Source: an uncultured Eubacterium sp.
GTDB taxonomy: Bacteria > Bacillota > Clostridia > Lachnospirales > Lachnospiraceae
Length of the DNA stretch: 55,701 bases
Assembly: GCA_948470065.1 (NCBI GenBank)
Contig: CAOKNO010000008.1
Span: 1-55,701 of the forward strand
Reading direction: 5' to 3'
The position numbers and the translations under genes were made by a program. Each line of letters starts with the position of its first letter. Within the stretch, counting starts at the first letter, position 1. Below, piece by piece: positions 44,101 through 51,887 of the stretch. The notes under the pieces were generated by a model. It worked only from the letters and a program-made list of their open reading frames with translations, had not been told where the DNA came from and did not search any database.

Positions 44101-45860
44101 AGATCCGATACCGCCACATCGGCTTCCGCAGGACGTGCGATATCTGCTTCCACCATCTGTTTGTAATTCTTAACGTCTGTTTCTGCCTTTATAACAAATG
44201 TAGAAACTGAATTGCCTGGCAACGCAACCTGGAGCGTGCCGCTGGAAACGTCCTGTGTATCTACCAATTCGCAGTTTTCTTCATCGGAAGTCCGGTAAAC
44301 TTCAGCCGTCTGAAGGTTTTCAAACGCACTGAGATCCACCGTGGTATTGCGGCTTCCAGAAAAATTCTGGGCTACAATCACAAGCTCCTTCCCATCTGGG
44401 GAAATTGCCGCGCACATATTGGAATCCCCAATCTCTATCATGGTATAGCCAGCCTTTAAATATTTGCTGTACTGCATCATGGTATAGAACTGCTTCGTTA
44501 CCGCCCAATAGCCATGGCCGGGAAGCCCCTCGATGGCATTCCCATTGCTATCCACCAGGTTCGTATGGTAATCTGGAACCGGCCCGTCTGGCTCAAAGAC
44601 GCAATGGATTAATCCCCAGTTCTCATTGAATTTCAAGCATTCATATTCACTGTCTGCAACCAGCCATGCCACCCACGCCGTAGGCTGCATATATTTCAGA
44701 TCCGCCATAATCCCTTCGCTCTGGCTCTTCGTATTGGTAGCGCTCATGGAATCATGGTCATGCCCGGAACCGCCCTTAGTAATCTCAGACATCCACAGCC
44801 CCTTATCGTAGGACTTCGCAAGCTTGCGCAGCGTATGGCGCTGTTCGTCATTCCCACTATATGTATGCGCGCCGATTACTTCCATGCTGTTCTTCGCATC
44901 CGCGGTCAGCTTCTGGAACGAATTGATGGCGTTTGACAAAGCCGTTTCGTCCGTTCCGGTAATCTTAACATTATTTAAAGAGCCGCCAAATTCATCCGCC
45001 GAAAGCGCATCCTGCATCGCCAGCAGCATATTGGACTGTTCTGCACCTGGCTTGAAGACACACCCTTCCTGCTTCGTGCTGCCGTTCCCCCAATAATTGG
45101 TATCCGGCTCATTCATCGGCTCAATAAAATCCACGCCTGTCCCAAACTTTGCTTTTAAGTTATTGTCGATCCATTTCGCAGCCCGCGCCATATAAAGGGC
45201 AAAATCATCGTAACGGTCTGTCCTTAAATTTGACGCCGCGTTTACCCCGCCCGTGGAACTGCCAGAGTTTGTCATATAATAAGGCGGGGAATTGGAAAAG
45301 ACTTCATTGATAATGTCATTTTCCGTGCCATCCTGTTCCGCTTTCTTAGCCCGCCATTCATTGGCCTGCTCCAGCATCCAAAGCTGCCCGGCGTCGTTCA
45401 TTTCCTCTGTCTTCTTGTTGTAAAATGCATCCGCGTTAAAATCCCCCGTCCCGTCCGCTGTCCCCGTCATATCGACGGTCCAGCCTGGCACCAGGCCTTC
45501 AATACGCTTAATCGAAGTATCTTCTTTGTCGCCGCCTCCCACATTGTAACGCACGATGTTCAAGTTCAGGTACTCTGGGGAAAATGCCAGTTCTGCAATT
45601 TCTTCCCGATCCTGCCTTCCGTTGCCGTTAAAATCCTGATCCCCCCAGGAACCAATGGTATTGCCCCACCAGCACATAGAGGAACCCCATCCTTCCAACG
45701 TCTGGTAATGGATCTGGGGATTGACGGTAATCTCCCCCGCTGGAAGCCCTGCCGCTTCTACTGCCCTAACAGGTCCTCCCGCCCATGCCGCCTGCGCTAA
45801 CATAACGCCAGACATCATCCCGGCAAAAATACGTTTCCACTGTTTCTTACGTCTGCTCAT
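41112..45860 (-). CDS. Secreted GH30 family glycoside hydrolase with CBM-like, FnIII, FIVAR and Ig-like domains
   Basis: 1582-residue extracellular polysaccharidase. Signal peptide at residues 1-38 (VRAVEAAG). GH30-like catalytic domain at about 40-560: YQTLEGWGSSMCWW at the start, acid/base Glu251 in FIEPMNEPD and nucleophile Glu359 in LWMSEITKGG. The pattern is closest to endo-beta-1,6-galactanase-like GH30 enzymes, but the substrate is inferred. Then come a galactose-binding-like module (about 585-685), FnIII (about 690-775), two beta-sandwich modules (about 785-910 and 1010-1180), FIVAR helical domains (about 1190-1320) and three group-2 Ig-like domains at the C-terminus. It follows a LacI regulator by about 22 bases. 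Confidence 0.92.
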   Translation of the reverse strand: MSRRKKQWKRIFAGMMSGVMLAQAAWAGGPVRAVEAAGLPAGEITVNPQIHYQTLEGWGSSMCWWGNTIGSWGDQDFNGNGRQDREEIAELAFSPEYLNLNIVRYNVGGGDKEDTSIKRIEGLVPGWTVDMTGTADGTGDFNADAFYNKKTEEMNDAGQLWMLEQANEWRAKKAEQDGTENDIINEVFSNSPPYYMTNSGSSTGGVNAASNLRTDRYDDFALYMARAAKWIDNNLKAKFGTGVDFIEPMNEPDTNYWGNGSTKQEGCVFKPGAEQSNMLLAMQDALSADEFGGSLNNVKITGTDETALSNAINSFQKLTADAKNSMEVIGAHTYSGNDEQRHTLRKLAKSYDKGLWMSEITKGGSGHDHDSMSATNTKSQSEGIMADLKYMQPTAWVAWLVADSEYECLKFNENWGLIHCVFEPDGPVPDYHTNLVDSNGNAIEGLPGHGYWAVTKQFYTMMQYSKYLKAGYTMIEIGDSNMCAAISPDGKELVIVAQNFSGSRNTTVDLSAFENLQTAEVYRTSDEENCELVDTQDVSSGTLQVALPGNSVSTFVIKAETDVKNYKQMVEADIARPAEADVAVSDLNKFTYTGSWSGQATTDKAASAAFTFEGSRAVFYGGKGPDAGTIQVSVDGGAAQAVDLTAQSERAEAIIYDTGNLAAGKHTVTLSMTAESGRMSLRKAELISGEVTLGGVPTIRKMASHDGALVVSFDEVSGSGTYTVKYGTSEDKLDQSIEVTANQAVIKGLVNGTTYYIQVTDAFGGVSNVVSGVPAVPEGNVLYCVDVGTSSLYTPTAGMQFGRYNSMSDQPYGADGISGKNWGYIGDDTAAYYQDQGRWDSVRECASGLEYQFDLPAGKYNVTVAMKDPWNNGGRYTDLFVNGELKEGKLLPGNGVYRTYAAELAQDGALSVKAAKGEGNSKNNPMISFIIITEYDAQATAEVFEPELLSTLQGMVPELPETVKVKTVGGTVSEKAVTWEKVNPRRLNGADFTTVSVNGKVDGLDLEVSQGIQIVPENVQYFIDCARPDSVQFQSLKAAAGLKNDKADQAYTDGSWGYLMQANAYGGSNAYTYGWYDAAGDGSIQYKIPLAAGEYIVTYGFHDWWYANFEQRPMNLKAYVGSSVVDWGSCGTKADPKEFCVSKELALEANEDVTLSVEDAGKDAPILSWIAIQSKLDRGTLEALIEASGNVKRADYTKESLKAFDNAAGTLTTAVAEARKQLLRADAVQADIDRATASIQKVMDLLVTLETAFHQAIQSYTVADSEKALYTKESWEAYQKALKAATDLKAAGGYTEEKMQQAVEALRRAKEALKKVQAPSVKVSKITVSGTVKKLAKGKTAALKAAVSPANAANRAVQWKSSDTKVATVSAKGVVTGKAKGTATITASACDGSQAKGVYKITVVNHAVSKITWKSTTKGIAAGKKVTLGATVKTTGKTANKALAWKTSNSKYAAVSAKGVVSAKKAGAGKTVTITAQATDGSGKKATVRIKIYKDAVKKVSLKAGKKTVNAGKKITVKATVKTSGKKAYKALAWSVSNKKYATVNAKGVVSTKKAGKGKTVTVTAKATDGSGKKASIKLKIK

Positions 45861-45882
45861 CCTTCTTTCCTCACTTTCTTAT

Positions 45883-46956
45883 TTATTCAAAGCATCGATC
45901 TGCTTCGTTTTCCCCACTGAATAAATACACTGGCTTTACGCTTTCACGCAATACCAAGGTGGATGGCACGGATATGCTTAACGGGATCGCATGTTCCTCT
46001 TTTACCACCCGTTCTAAAAGCATTACGGCATTCTGTACCATTTCTTCTATATTAATATGGATGCCGGAAAGCTGCGGCTGTGTCAACGTCGCTAACATCG
46101 TATCGTTATAACTCAGTATACTGAACTCCTCCGGCACCTGGTATCCCATGATCTGCAGCGCCCTTAGCACCCCCATTGCAGTCGTTTCATTGTAACAGAA
46201 AAAAGCAGTCGGCCTTTCCTTTTCTTCTAAGGCTTCCCTCAAATATAAGACAACCTGCTCCGCCACATCCCCATTTTCCCATCTGGTGTCCAATACCGTC
46301 CCTTCAAGCTCTTGATCCTTGTAAACCTCCAAATAATCCAAAAACAGCTTCCGGCGTACCTCCGGCGCCTGCATCCCCGCAGAATCATGGGAAAATTCCG
46401 GCCCTACAAAGACAATATTCTGATGCCCCTGCGCAACCAAGTAATCCATACCCTGCCGGATCCCCGCTTCATAATTGGGGACTACTGAGCAAAACTCCTC
46501 TGGATACGGCGCAGAATCCAAAAAGACAATTTTGGATGTGCTTTTCTTCATCGCGTTTATCTGTTCCATACGGAACTGCCCGATCGCTAGGATCCCATCC
46601 ACTTCCTGGGATATTGCGCTCCGGTAACACTGCCCCACCAAATCATACTGCATCACGACCGTTTCCATCCCATTGTTAAAACAGCAGCTCTCTGCATTTC
46701 CTTTTAAATACAGATAATAAGGATCTTTCCTGGAATCCTCACTGTGCTCCATTTCCACAATTCCGATCTTCATATGGTCTGCCCTTCCTTTTTTGGCGGA
46801 ATTGTGCTTGCTGGAATAGTCAATCCTCCCCGCAGCCTCTAAAATCATTTTCCTGGTGTTATCTGTGACGCTTAACGTTTCATCCTCATTCAGAACCCTG
46901 GATATCGTTGCAATAGAGTATCCTGTAATTTTTGATAATTCTCTTAATGTTGCCAT
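45883..46956 (-). CDS. LacI family transcriptional regulator
   Basis: 357 residues. The N-terminal LacI helix-turn-helix (MATLRELSKITGYSIATISRVLN) and hinge (TRKMILEAAGRIDY) are clear, and the sugar-binding periplasmic-binding-protein-like domain follows, with FVGPEFSHDSAGM and late YNDTMLATLTQPQLSGIHIN. It lies directly upstream of the GH30 gene on the same strand, so it probably regulates that gene and itself in response to a sugar released from the polymer. The operator was not identified. Confidence 0.93.
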   Translation of the reverse strand: MATLRELSKITGYSIATISRVLNEDETLSVTDNTRKMILEAAGRIDYSSKHNSAKKGRADHMKIGIVEMEHSEDSRKDPYYLYLKGNAESCCFNNGMETVVMQYDLVGQCYRSAISQEVDGILAIGQFRMEQINAMKKSTSKIVFLDSAPYPEEFCSVVPNYEAGIRQGMDYLVAQGHQNIVFVGPEFSHDSAGMQAPEVRRKLFLDYLEVYKDQELEGTVLDTRWENGDVAEQVVLYLREALEEKERPTAFFCYNETTAMGVLRALQIMGYQVPEEFSILSYNDTMLATLTQPQLSGIHINIEEMVQNAVMLLERVVKEEHAIPLSISVPSTLVLRESVKPVYLFSGENEADRCFE

Positions 46957-47097
46957 ATGCTTACTCTCCGCTGTTTTGCCTTTCTATTCTGCTGCCGCCA
47001 CCGTATGCCAGCAATTTTATCCTACCTAATGAAACCCAAAAAACACTTCCCAACACATGCTCCTGCCACAGACGCAAGGGATAAACGCCAAAAGGAT

Positions 47098-47763
47098 CTA
47101 AGCCCTTCCTCTGGCAAGGCAGCCTTTTACCTTCACCCAAATATCATCTGCAACTTCCTGCGGTTCCCGGCTGCCATCGACCACAAGGACACGTTCCTGC
47201 GCCTTTTGTTTCTCAAAAGCTTCCTTGTATTTCCCACGTACCTGTTCCAAAAACGGCTTTTTCTCAAACAGTTCCTGGTGCGCCCTGTTGGCAGCAATCC
47301 GTTCCATTGCCAGTTCTGGCGTAATGTCTAAAAACACGGTAACGGACGGGCGCAGCATACCGCTGCTCTGCGCATTTGCCTGGATCACCCAATCCATTGG
47401 CAGATCAACGCTATGGTATGCGTAAGAAGAGAAATAATACCTGTCAGTAATGACCGTGACACCCTCTTCTATTTTCTTCACAATCCCATTTACCTGGTTC
47501 GTCAAATGATCCAGGCGATCCGCCGCAAACAACGCTGCGATCACCCCTGGATCCGCTTGCATCCTCCCAGTCAGGATCTGACGGAGCAGCAAGCCGACTG
47601 GCCCGTCGGTAGGCTCCATCGTCTGATAACAGGGAAAGCCCGCCTGCCTCATCCGTTCCGCCAATATCCTGGCCTGGGTGCTCTTGCCGCTCCCATCAAT
47701 TCCCTCAAATGCAATAAAATACCCCCGGCTTCCTTGCATATCCTTTTCTCTCTCCATAAACAC
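47098..47763 (-). CDS. tmk: Thymidylate kinase
   Basis: Phosphorylates dTMP to dTDP with ATP. The P-loop FEGIDGSGKSTQA is at about residues 19-31, DR(Y) motif TDRYYFSSYAY at about 106-116, and the LID-like region follows. 221 residues from the GTG at 47763. An ATG two codons later (47757) has AAGGA eight bases upstream and may be the real start. The C-terminus is ordinary. It is not adjacent to replication genes here. Confidence 0.95.
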   Translation of the reverse strand: MFMEREKDMQGSRGYFIAFEGIDGSGKSTQARILAERMRQAGFPCYQTMEPTDGPVGLLLRQILTGRMQADPGVIAALFAADRLDHLTNQVNGIVKKIEEGVTVITDRYYFSSYAYHSVDLPMDWVIQANAQSSGMLRPSVTVFLDITPELAMERIAANRAHQELFEKKPFLEQVRGKYKEAFEKQKAQERVLVVDGSREPQEVADDIWVKVKGCLARGRA

Positions 47764-47856
47764 TGTCCTTGCTCCTAACTAACCGACGTTACAGGTATCC
47801 ATACTTATTCTATTATAAACGCTCTCAGTAAAAATTACAATATCCAGAATCACAAC

Positions 47857-47890
47857 ACAAAAACACCCACGGCTCCCGTGGATGTTTTTG
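47857..47890 (-). terminator. Terminator of the feo operon
   Basis: Minus strand CCACGG, loop GAG, CCGTGG with flanking A/T pairs (AAAAACA/TGTTTTT), then GTGTTTTTGTG. It lies 33 bases after the DUF2325 stop. Confidence 0.75.
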
Positions 47891-47922
47891 TACCCAAACT
47901 GATCTCTGCTTTGTAATTTTAT

Positions 47923-48210
47923 CTATGACGCATTACATCGTTCCATTAAAATCTCTTCCAAGGCGCTGCCGCTGCTGGTATGGCACCGGACTACATCCGC
48001 CTGGATCCGCCCCGCCTCATTCAAAGCGCAGCGAACCATCTTATGCGATACGGTATTCGTAAACAGCACAATCAAATCGGGGCTTCCAATCTTCTCCTTC
48101 AGATTCCCGGACATCTGGGTAAAGACCTTCGCCTTACAGCAATGTTCCTTACAAATCTTCTTATACTGGCATACCATCCGGTCATGCCCGCCGATAATCA
48201 CAATACTCAT
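47923..48210 (-). CDS. DUF2325 domain protein in the feo operon
   Basis: 95 residues. It begins MSIVIIGGHDRMVCQYKKICKEHCCKAKVF, the DUF2325 pattern, with Cys14, Cys20, Cys24 and Cys25 that could bind metal, and then LIVLFTNTVSHKMVR. The ATG overlaps the feoB stop in an ATGA, so translation is coupled. The frame is open upstream to 48480, but the start at 48210 fits the family. The function is unknown. The position suggests a role in iron use or its regulation. Confidence 0.88.
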   Translation of the reverse strand: MSIVIIGGHDRMVCQYKKICKEHCCKAKVFTQMSGNLKEKIGSPDLIVLFTNTVSHKMVRCALNEAGRIQADVVRCHTSSGSALEEILMERCNAS

Positions 48211-50399
48211 ACCCTTGCCGTTCCTTTCATCCCTTTGCCCCATCTTCTGGCCCCTGCCTGGTAAGGACGGAGCAAAAGATAGAAAAAGCCTGCCGCCAGT
48301 ATAAGGGCAACTACTGTCCAAATCCCAAATACTCCTGTCGTCACCCAGGTTCCAAGCTGATAAATACAAAGCGCCGTCGCATAGGCCAGTGCGCATTGAT
48401 AACCAATCGCAAACCAAAACCACCGGATATTGTTCATTTCCCGTTTGATCGCCCCCATCGCTGCAAAGCAAGGCGCGCATAGTAAGTTAAACACGAGGAA
48501 GGAATATGCGGCTACCGCCGTCATATGGCCGGCAAGCATTCCCCAGATTTCCGTCCCATCCTCAGCCACTTCTGCAAACCCAAATAAGATGCCGAACGTA
48601 CCAACCACATTTTCCTTCGCAACCAGCCCGGTAACCGCAGCCACCGTAGATTTCCAGTCCCCCCAGCCCAATGGGGCGAACAGCCATGCAAACAGGTTCC
48701 CAATTGAAGCCAATATGCTATGGTCAATTTCCATATCGTCTAACATGCCGAAATTCCCGTCTACCCATCCGAAATAAGTCGTAAACCACACGAAAATGGT
48801 AGACAGCAGGATTACCGTCCCAGCTTTCTTGATAAAAGACCATCCACGTTCCCACATACTCCGCAGTACATTACCTACGGTAGGCATATGGTAAGCAGGA
48901 AGCTCCATCACAAACGGGGCTGGCTCGCCGGCAAAGCGCTGCGTTTTCTTTAAGAGGATCCCAGAACAGATAACGGCTGCAATCCCTACAAAAAACGCGC
49001 TCCAGGAAACCCACCATGCATTGCCGAAAAACGCGCCTGCAACCAATGCGATAATCGGCAGCTTCGCGCCGCACGGGATAAACGTGGTCGTGATAATTGT
49101 CATTTTACGATCCCTGTCATTCTCAATTGTCCTAGAAGCCATAATGCCTGGCACGCCGCACCCCGTCCCAATCAGCATGGGGATAAAGGATTTCCCAGAC
49201 AGCCCAAATTTACGGAAGATCCGATCCATAATAAACGCAACCCTGGCCATATAGCCGCATCCCTCTAAGAATGCCAGGAACATAAAGAGCACCAGCATCT
49301 GCGGGACAAACCCCAGGACTGCCCCGACGCCTGCCACCATCCCATCCACAACTAGGCTTTGCAGCCAGCCTGCACATCCAACAGCCTCCAATCCATTGGC
49401 AAAGAGCTGCGGGATGCTTGGGATAGCCAGGCTTTCCAGGCCAAACAGACGCCACCCTTCCCCGAACACGCCGTCGTTTACCCAATCCGTCGCCCATGTC
49501 CCTACCGTTGTAACCGACACATAGTAAACAAGCGCCATAACAACTGCAAAAATTGGCAATGCCAGGATCCGGTCTGTTACGATTTTATCAATCCGATCGG
49601 AAACGGACGCCTTACCTATATGTTTCCTGATACAGCATTCCTGGATGACAGAAGAAATATACAGATACCTCTCGTTTGTCAGGATGCTCTCAGCATCGTC
49701 GTCAAACTCTTCCTCAAGCGCGGCAATCTCTTCTGTAACCTCTGGGGCATGTTGCATCTTTGCTGCGATCTTCTCATCCTTTTCTAACAATTTGACGGCA
49801 AAGAACCGTTTCTGCCCTTGAGGTATCTCCCGCCCTATTTTCTCCTCCACGGAACGAAGCGCCTGCTCGACCACTGGGGAAAACTCATGCACGGTCCGGT
49901 TAGAACGCCCCGTCCTGGCAAGCTGCACTACCTGATCCGCAACCTCCTTGATCCCCGTCCCTTTTAGCGCAGAAATCTCCACCACAGGGCATCCCAGCTT
50001 CTCTTCCAGCTTCTTACTATGTATTTTCCCGCCGTCCTTTTGCACCACATCCATCATATTAACCGCCATCAGGACAGGAATGCCAAGCTCCATCAGCTGC
50101 GTGCTCAAATATAAGTTACGCTCCAGGTTCGTACCATCCACAATATTCAAAATCGCGTCAGGGCGTTCTTCTATCAGATACTCCCTGGCAACTACTTCCT
50201 CGAGCGTATAAGGTGATAAAGAATAAACCCCAGGCAAATCCGTCAATGTTACATCCTTATCCCCTTTTAACTTGCCCTCCTTTTTCTCTACTGTGACGCC
50301 TGGCCAGTTCCCCACAAATTGGTTGGAACCAGTCAACGCATTAAATAATGTTGTCTTCCCGCAGTTCGGGTTCCCTGCTAACGCTATTTTCACCGACAT
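48207..50399 (-). CDS. feoB: Ferrous iron transport protein B
   Basis: 730-residue inner-membrane Fe2+ permease with a cytosolic G-protein domain. G1 GNPNCGKTTLFN (residues 9-20), G3 DLPGVYSLSPY and G4 NMMD are seen, then a GDI-like helical domain (about 170-265). The membrane part has the conserved Gates: GCGVPGIMASRT, and a second bundle with CAPCFAAMGAI near the C-terminus. Length is normal. The ATG follows AGGAGATTGAA. It belongs to a feoA-feoA-feoB-DUF2325 operon. Confidence 0.97.
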   Translation of the reverse strand: MSVKIALAGNPNCGKTTLFNALTGSNQFVGNWPGVTVEKKEGKLKGDKDVTLTDLPGVYSLSPYTLEEVVAREYLIEERPDAILNIVDGTNLERNLYLSTQLMELGIPVLMAVNMMDVVQKDGGKIHSKKLEEKLGCPVVEISALKGTGIKEVADQVVQLARTGRSNRTVHEFSPVVEQALRSVEEKIGREIPQGQKRFFAVKLLEKDEKIAAKMQHAPEVTEEIAALEEEFDDDAESILTNERYLYISSVIQECCIRKHIGKASVSDRIDKIVTDRILALPIFAVVMALVYYVSVTTVGTWATDWVNDGVFGEGWRLFGLESLAIPSIPQLFANGLEAVGCAGWLQSLVVDGMVAGVGAVLGFVPQMLVLFMFLAFLEGCGYMARVAFIMDRIFRKFGLSGKSFIPMLIGTGCGVPGIMASRTIENDRDRKMTIITTTFIPCGAKLPIIALVAGAFFGNAWWVSWSAFFVGIAAVICSGILLKKTQRFAGEPAPFVMELPAYHMPTVGNVLRSMWERGWSFIKKAGTVILLSTIFVWFTTYFGWVDGNFGMLDDMEIDHSILASIGNLFAWLFAPLGWGDWKSTVAAVTGLVAKENVVGTFGILFGFAEVAEDGTEIWGMLAGHMTAVAAYSFLVFNLLCAPCFAAMGAIKREMNNIRWFWFAIGYQCALAYATALCIYQLGTWVTTGVFGIWTVVALILAAGFFYLLLRPYQAGARRWGKGMKGTARV

Positions 50400-50494
50400 T
50401 TCAATCTCCTATCTTCCCTTAATCGCTTCTTCAATACATCCTATCTCATTGCAATATGCTACAGCTTACTCAGATATGTTATCGCTTACAAATA

Positions 50495-50510
50495 TTAGTT
50501 ATTACTAACT
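50495..50510. promoter_or_regulatory. Second DtxR-box-like palindrome before feoB
   Basis: TTAGT-TATT-ACTAA (50495-50508) is palindromic and shares half-sites (AGTTA/TAACT) with the box before feoA. It lies about 100 bases upstream of feoB, at the end of the mini-ORF. Could allow separate iron control of feoB, but no promoter was clear. Confidence 0.3.
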
Positions 50511-50584
50511 CACGGATAAAAAAATAATCTTTCCCTGCTTCCCGCTACATGGTACTGCTCCTGCAAAAGCATCCTGTAGAGCAT
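50510..50584 (-). CDS. Putative 24-aa mini-ORF between feoA and feoB
   Basis: A short frame (MLYRMLLQEQYHVAG, ending RLFFYP) starts on the last base of the feoA stop (TAATG), so it could be translated by coupling. It is basic at both ends with an aromatic tail. No homology is recognised. It could be a real peptide or chance, since its only support is the overlap and its protein-like composition. Confidence 0.35.
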   Translation of the reverse strand: MLYRMLLQEQYHVAGSRERLFFYP

Positions 50585-50808
50585 TATGGCTCTACCTCTA
50601 TCATCTCTGCATCTGCTTTGCGCAAAGAAAGCTCGTATCCACGGACGGTTACCTCCATCGGATCCCCGAAAGGCGCGACCTTGCGCACAAAGATATCGGT
50701 GCCTTTTGTTATCCCCATATCCATAATACGGCGTTTTACCGGCCCTTCCCCATGCAATTTCCTTACTCTCACCGTCTGCCCGCAAGGGATCTGCTTTAAT
50801 GTACTCAT
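50584..50808 (-). CDS. feoA: FeoA family protein (second copy)
   Basis: 74-residue SH3-like protein, thought to interact with FeoB and help Fe2+ uptake. It shows the FeoA pattern: PCGQTVRVRKLHGEGPVKRRIMDMGITKGTDIFV, then DPMEVTVRGYELSLRKADAEMI. It lies 14 bases after the first feoA gene and overlaps the following mini-ORF by one base. Confidence 0.93.
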   Translation of the reverse strand: MSTLKQIPCGQTVRVRKLHGEGPVKRRIMDMGITKGTDIFVRKVAPFGDPMEVTVRGYELSLRKADAEMIEVEP

Positions 50809-50822
50809 ATTGTTTTCCTTCC

Positions 50823-51041
50823 TTATATCATAATCTTATTCGCCATGTCCTTATTGATGGCAACCCTTGATTCCTTTACATTTACAATCATATTGCCTCC
50901 CAGCTCAGACACAACCGTTACCTCGCCCCCCGTTACAAACCCCAGCTTTTCCAAAAACCTTCTGGCTTCCTCTTTTCCGCCGACCTTTTTTATAATATTG
51001 GTTTCCCCGGCCTTCGCCATAGTCAATGGCATCTTGATCAT
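50823..51041 (-). CDS. feoA: FeoA family protein (first copy)
   Basis: 72-residue FeoA-like SH3 protein: AGETNIIKKVGGKEEARRFLEKLGFVTGGEVTVVSELGGNMIVNVKESRVAINKDMANKIM. It is divergent from the next feoA and is the first gene of the operon. The ATG lies about 40 bases after a near-consensus promoter with a DtxR-box-like palindrome. Two FeoA genes before FeoB are common in Clostridia. Confidence 0.93.
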   Translation of the reverse strand: MIKMPLTMAKAGETNIIKKVGGKEEARRFLEKLGFVTGGEVTVVSELGGNMIVNVKESRVAINKDMANKIMI

Positions 51042-51079
51042 CTTCTTTCTTTTTTGATTGCAATCCTGCCTGTTTCTTT

Positions 51080-51097
51080 AGTTAGTATATGCTAACT
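51080..51097. promoter_or_regulatory. DtxR/MntR-type operator over the feo -10
   Basis: AGTTAG-TATATG-CTAACT is an 18-base inverted repeat resembling DtxR/IdeR boxes, overlapping the -10. Occupied by a metal-bound DtxR-type regulator, it would block the promoter. The candidate regulator gene lies at 51408. Confidence 0.6.
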
Positions 51098-51112
51098 TCT
51101 GTCTGTTGTCAA
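51084..51112 (-). promoter_or_regulatory. Promoter of the feo operon
   Basis: Minus strand -35 TTGACA (51112-51107), 17-base spacer, -10 TATACT (51089-51084). It is close to consensus, with the operator over the -10. Confidence 0.75.
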
Positions 51113-51161
51113 TAACTTTTTTCAAAAATTTCCATATTTTGTTACTGGCTGGCCATATCCG

Positions 51162-51229
51162 CCCCGTTACCATACGTGACGCTATCCGCATCATATCTCC
51201 CCCGTTACCACACGTGACACTATCCGAAT
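51162..51229. repeat. Two 30-bp direct repeats in the feo/DtxR intergenic region
   Basis: Copy 1 (51162-51191) and copy 2 (51200-51229) agree at 27 of 30 bases; a CGTTACCA(T/C)ACGTGAC core is included, and copies start 38 bases apart (about 3.6 helical turns). It could be a binding site for a second regulator, or a decayed duplication. Confidence 0.6.
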
Positions 51230-51267
51230 CCCTAGCTTTTGGTACATCAGGAATCCATGGAAAAACA

Positions 51268-51296
51268 TTGCTATTTCGTCCTTTATTCAGTATACT
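51268..51296 (+). promoter_or_regulatory. Promoter of the DtxR-family gene
   Basis: -35 TTGCTA (51268-51273), 17-base spacer, -10 TATACT (51291-51296). Confidence 0.6.
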
Positions 51297-51407
51297 ATCC
51301 TTATGGCAACGTAAAACGCCAACATTCCGGATACCCCAAGCCCCAGTTCCAACGAAGGCTCAGGAGCAACTAGTACTATACTTTGCCTAACCAAAGGAGG
51401 CGATACC

Positions 51408-51776
51408 ATGAAAAGCAATGAATCTGCTGAAAATTATCTTGAAACAATCCTTGTATTAAGCCAAAGGCTGCCTGTTGTCCGTTCCATCGACATCTCCATC
51501 GAATTGGGCTTTAAAAAGCCAAGTGTCAGCGTAGCTATGAAAAACCTACGCGAAAAAGGGCATATCACAGTTTCTGACGCAGGGTTCATCACCTTAACTG
51601 AATCCGGGAAAGAAATTGCAGAAATGATATACGAACGCCACAATTTCCTGTCCGGCTGGCTGAAAAGCCTGGGCGTGGACGAAAAGACAGCCGTGGAGGA
51701 CGCCTGCCGCATGGAACATGTGATAAGCCGCGAGAGCTTTGCGGCGATAAAAAAAGCGCTGGAATCCCAGTTCTAG
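51408..51776 (+). CDS. DtxR/MntR family metal-dependent transcriptional regulator
   Basis: 122 residues: N-terminal winged helix-turn-helix (NYLETILVLSQRLPVVRSIDISIELGFKKPSVSVAMKNLREKGHI) and the dimerisation domain with metal-ligand-like residues (ERHNFLSGWL, ACRMEHVIS). There is no SH3-like C-terminal domain, as in MntR. AAAGGAGG lies 7 bases before the ATG. It is divergent from the feo operon, and the DtxR-box-like site at 51080 sits between them, so it most likely controls feo in response to Fe2+ or Mn2+. Confidence 0.92.
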   Translation: MKSNESAENYLETILVLSQRLPVVRSIDISIELGFKKPSVSVAMKNLREKGHITVSDAGFITLTESGKEIAEMIYERHNFLSGWLKSLGVDEKTAVEDACRMEHVISRESFAAIKKALESQF

Positions 51777-51820
51777 ACATAGGTTCCAGCAACTTAACTA
51801 TATCAGAGCGCATCTGCTCC

Positions 51821-51846
51821 CCAAAACCCTCACCATCCGTGAGGGT
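51821..51846 (-). terminator. Terminator-like hairpin after the cyclophilin gene
   Basis: ACCCTCAC (51826-51833), loop of 5, GTGAGGGT (51839-51846). On the minus strand a TTTT follows. Short T-run; it lies between two convergent genes and may serve both. Confidence 0.5.
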
Positions 51847-51887
51847 ACATCGCCCGCGCAAATCAACCAGATACAACGCGGATCCCT

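Larger units (their letters stand above)
51042..51407. other. Divergent regulatory region between feo and the DtxR-family gene
   Basis: 366 bases without a gene. It holds the leftward feo promoter and operator (51080-51112), two 30-base direct repeats (51162-51191 and 51200-51229) and the rightward promoter (51268-51296). Nothing else was recognised. Confidence 0.6.
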
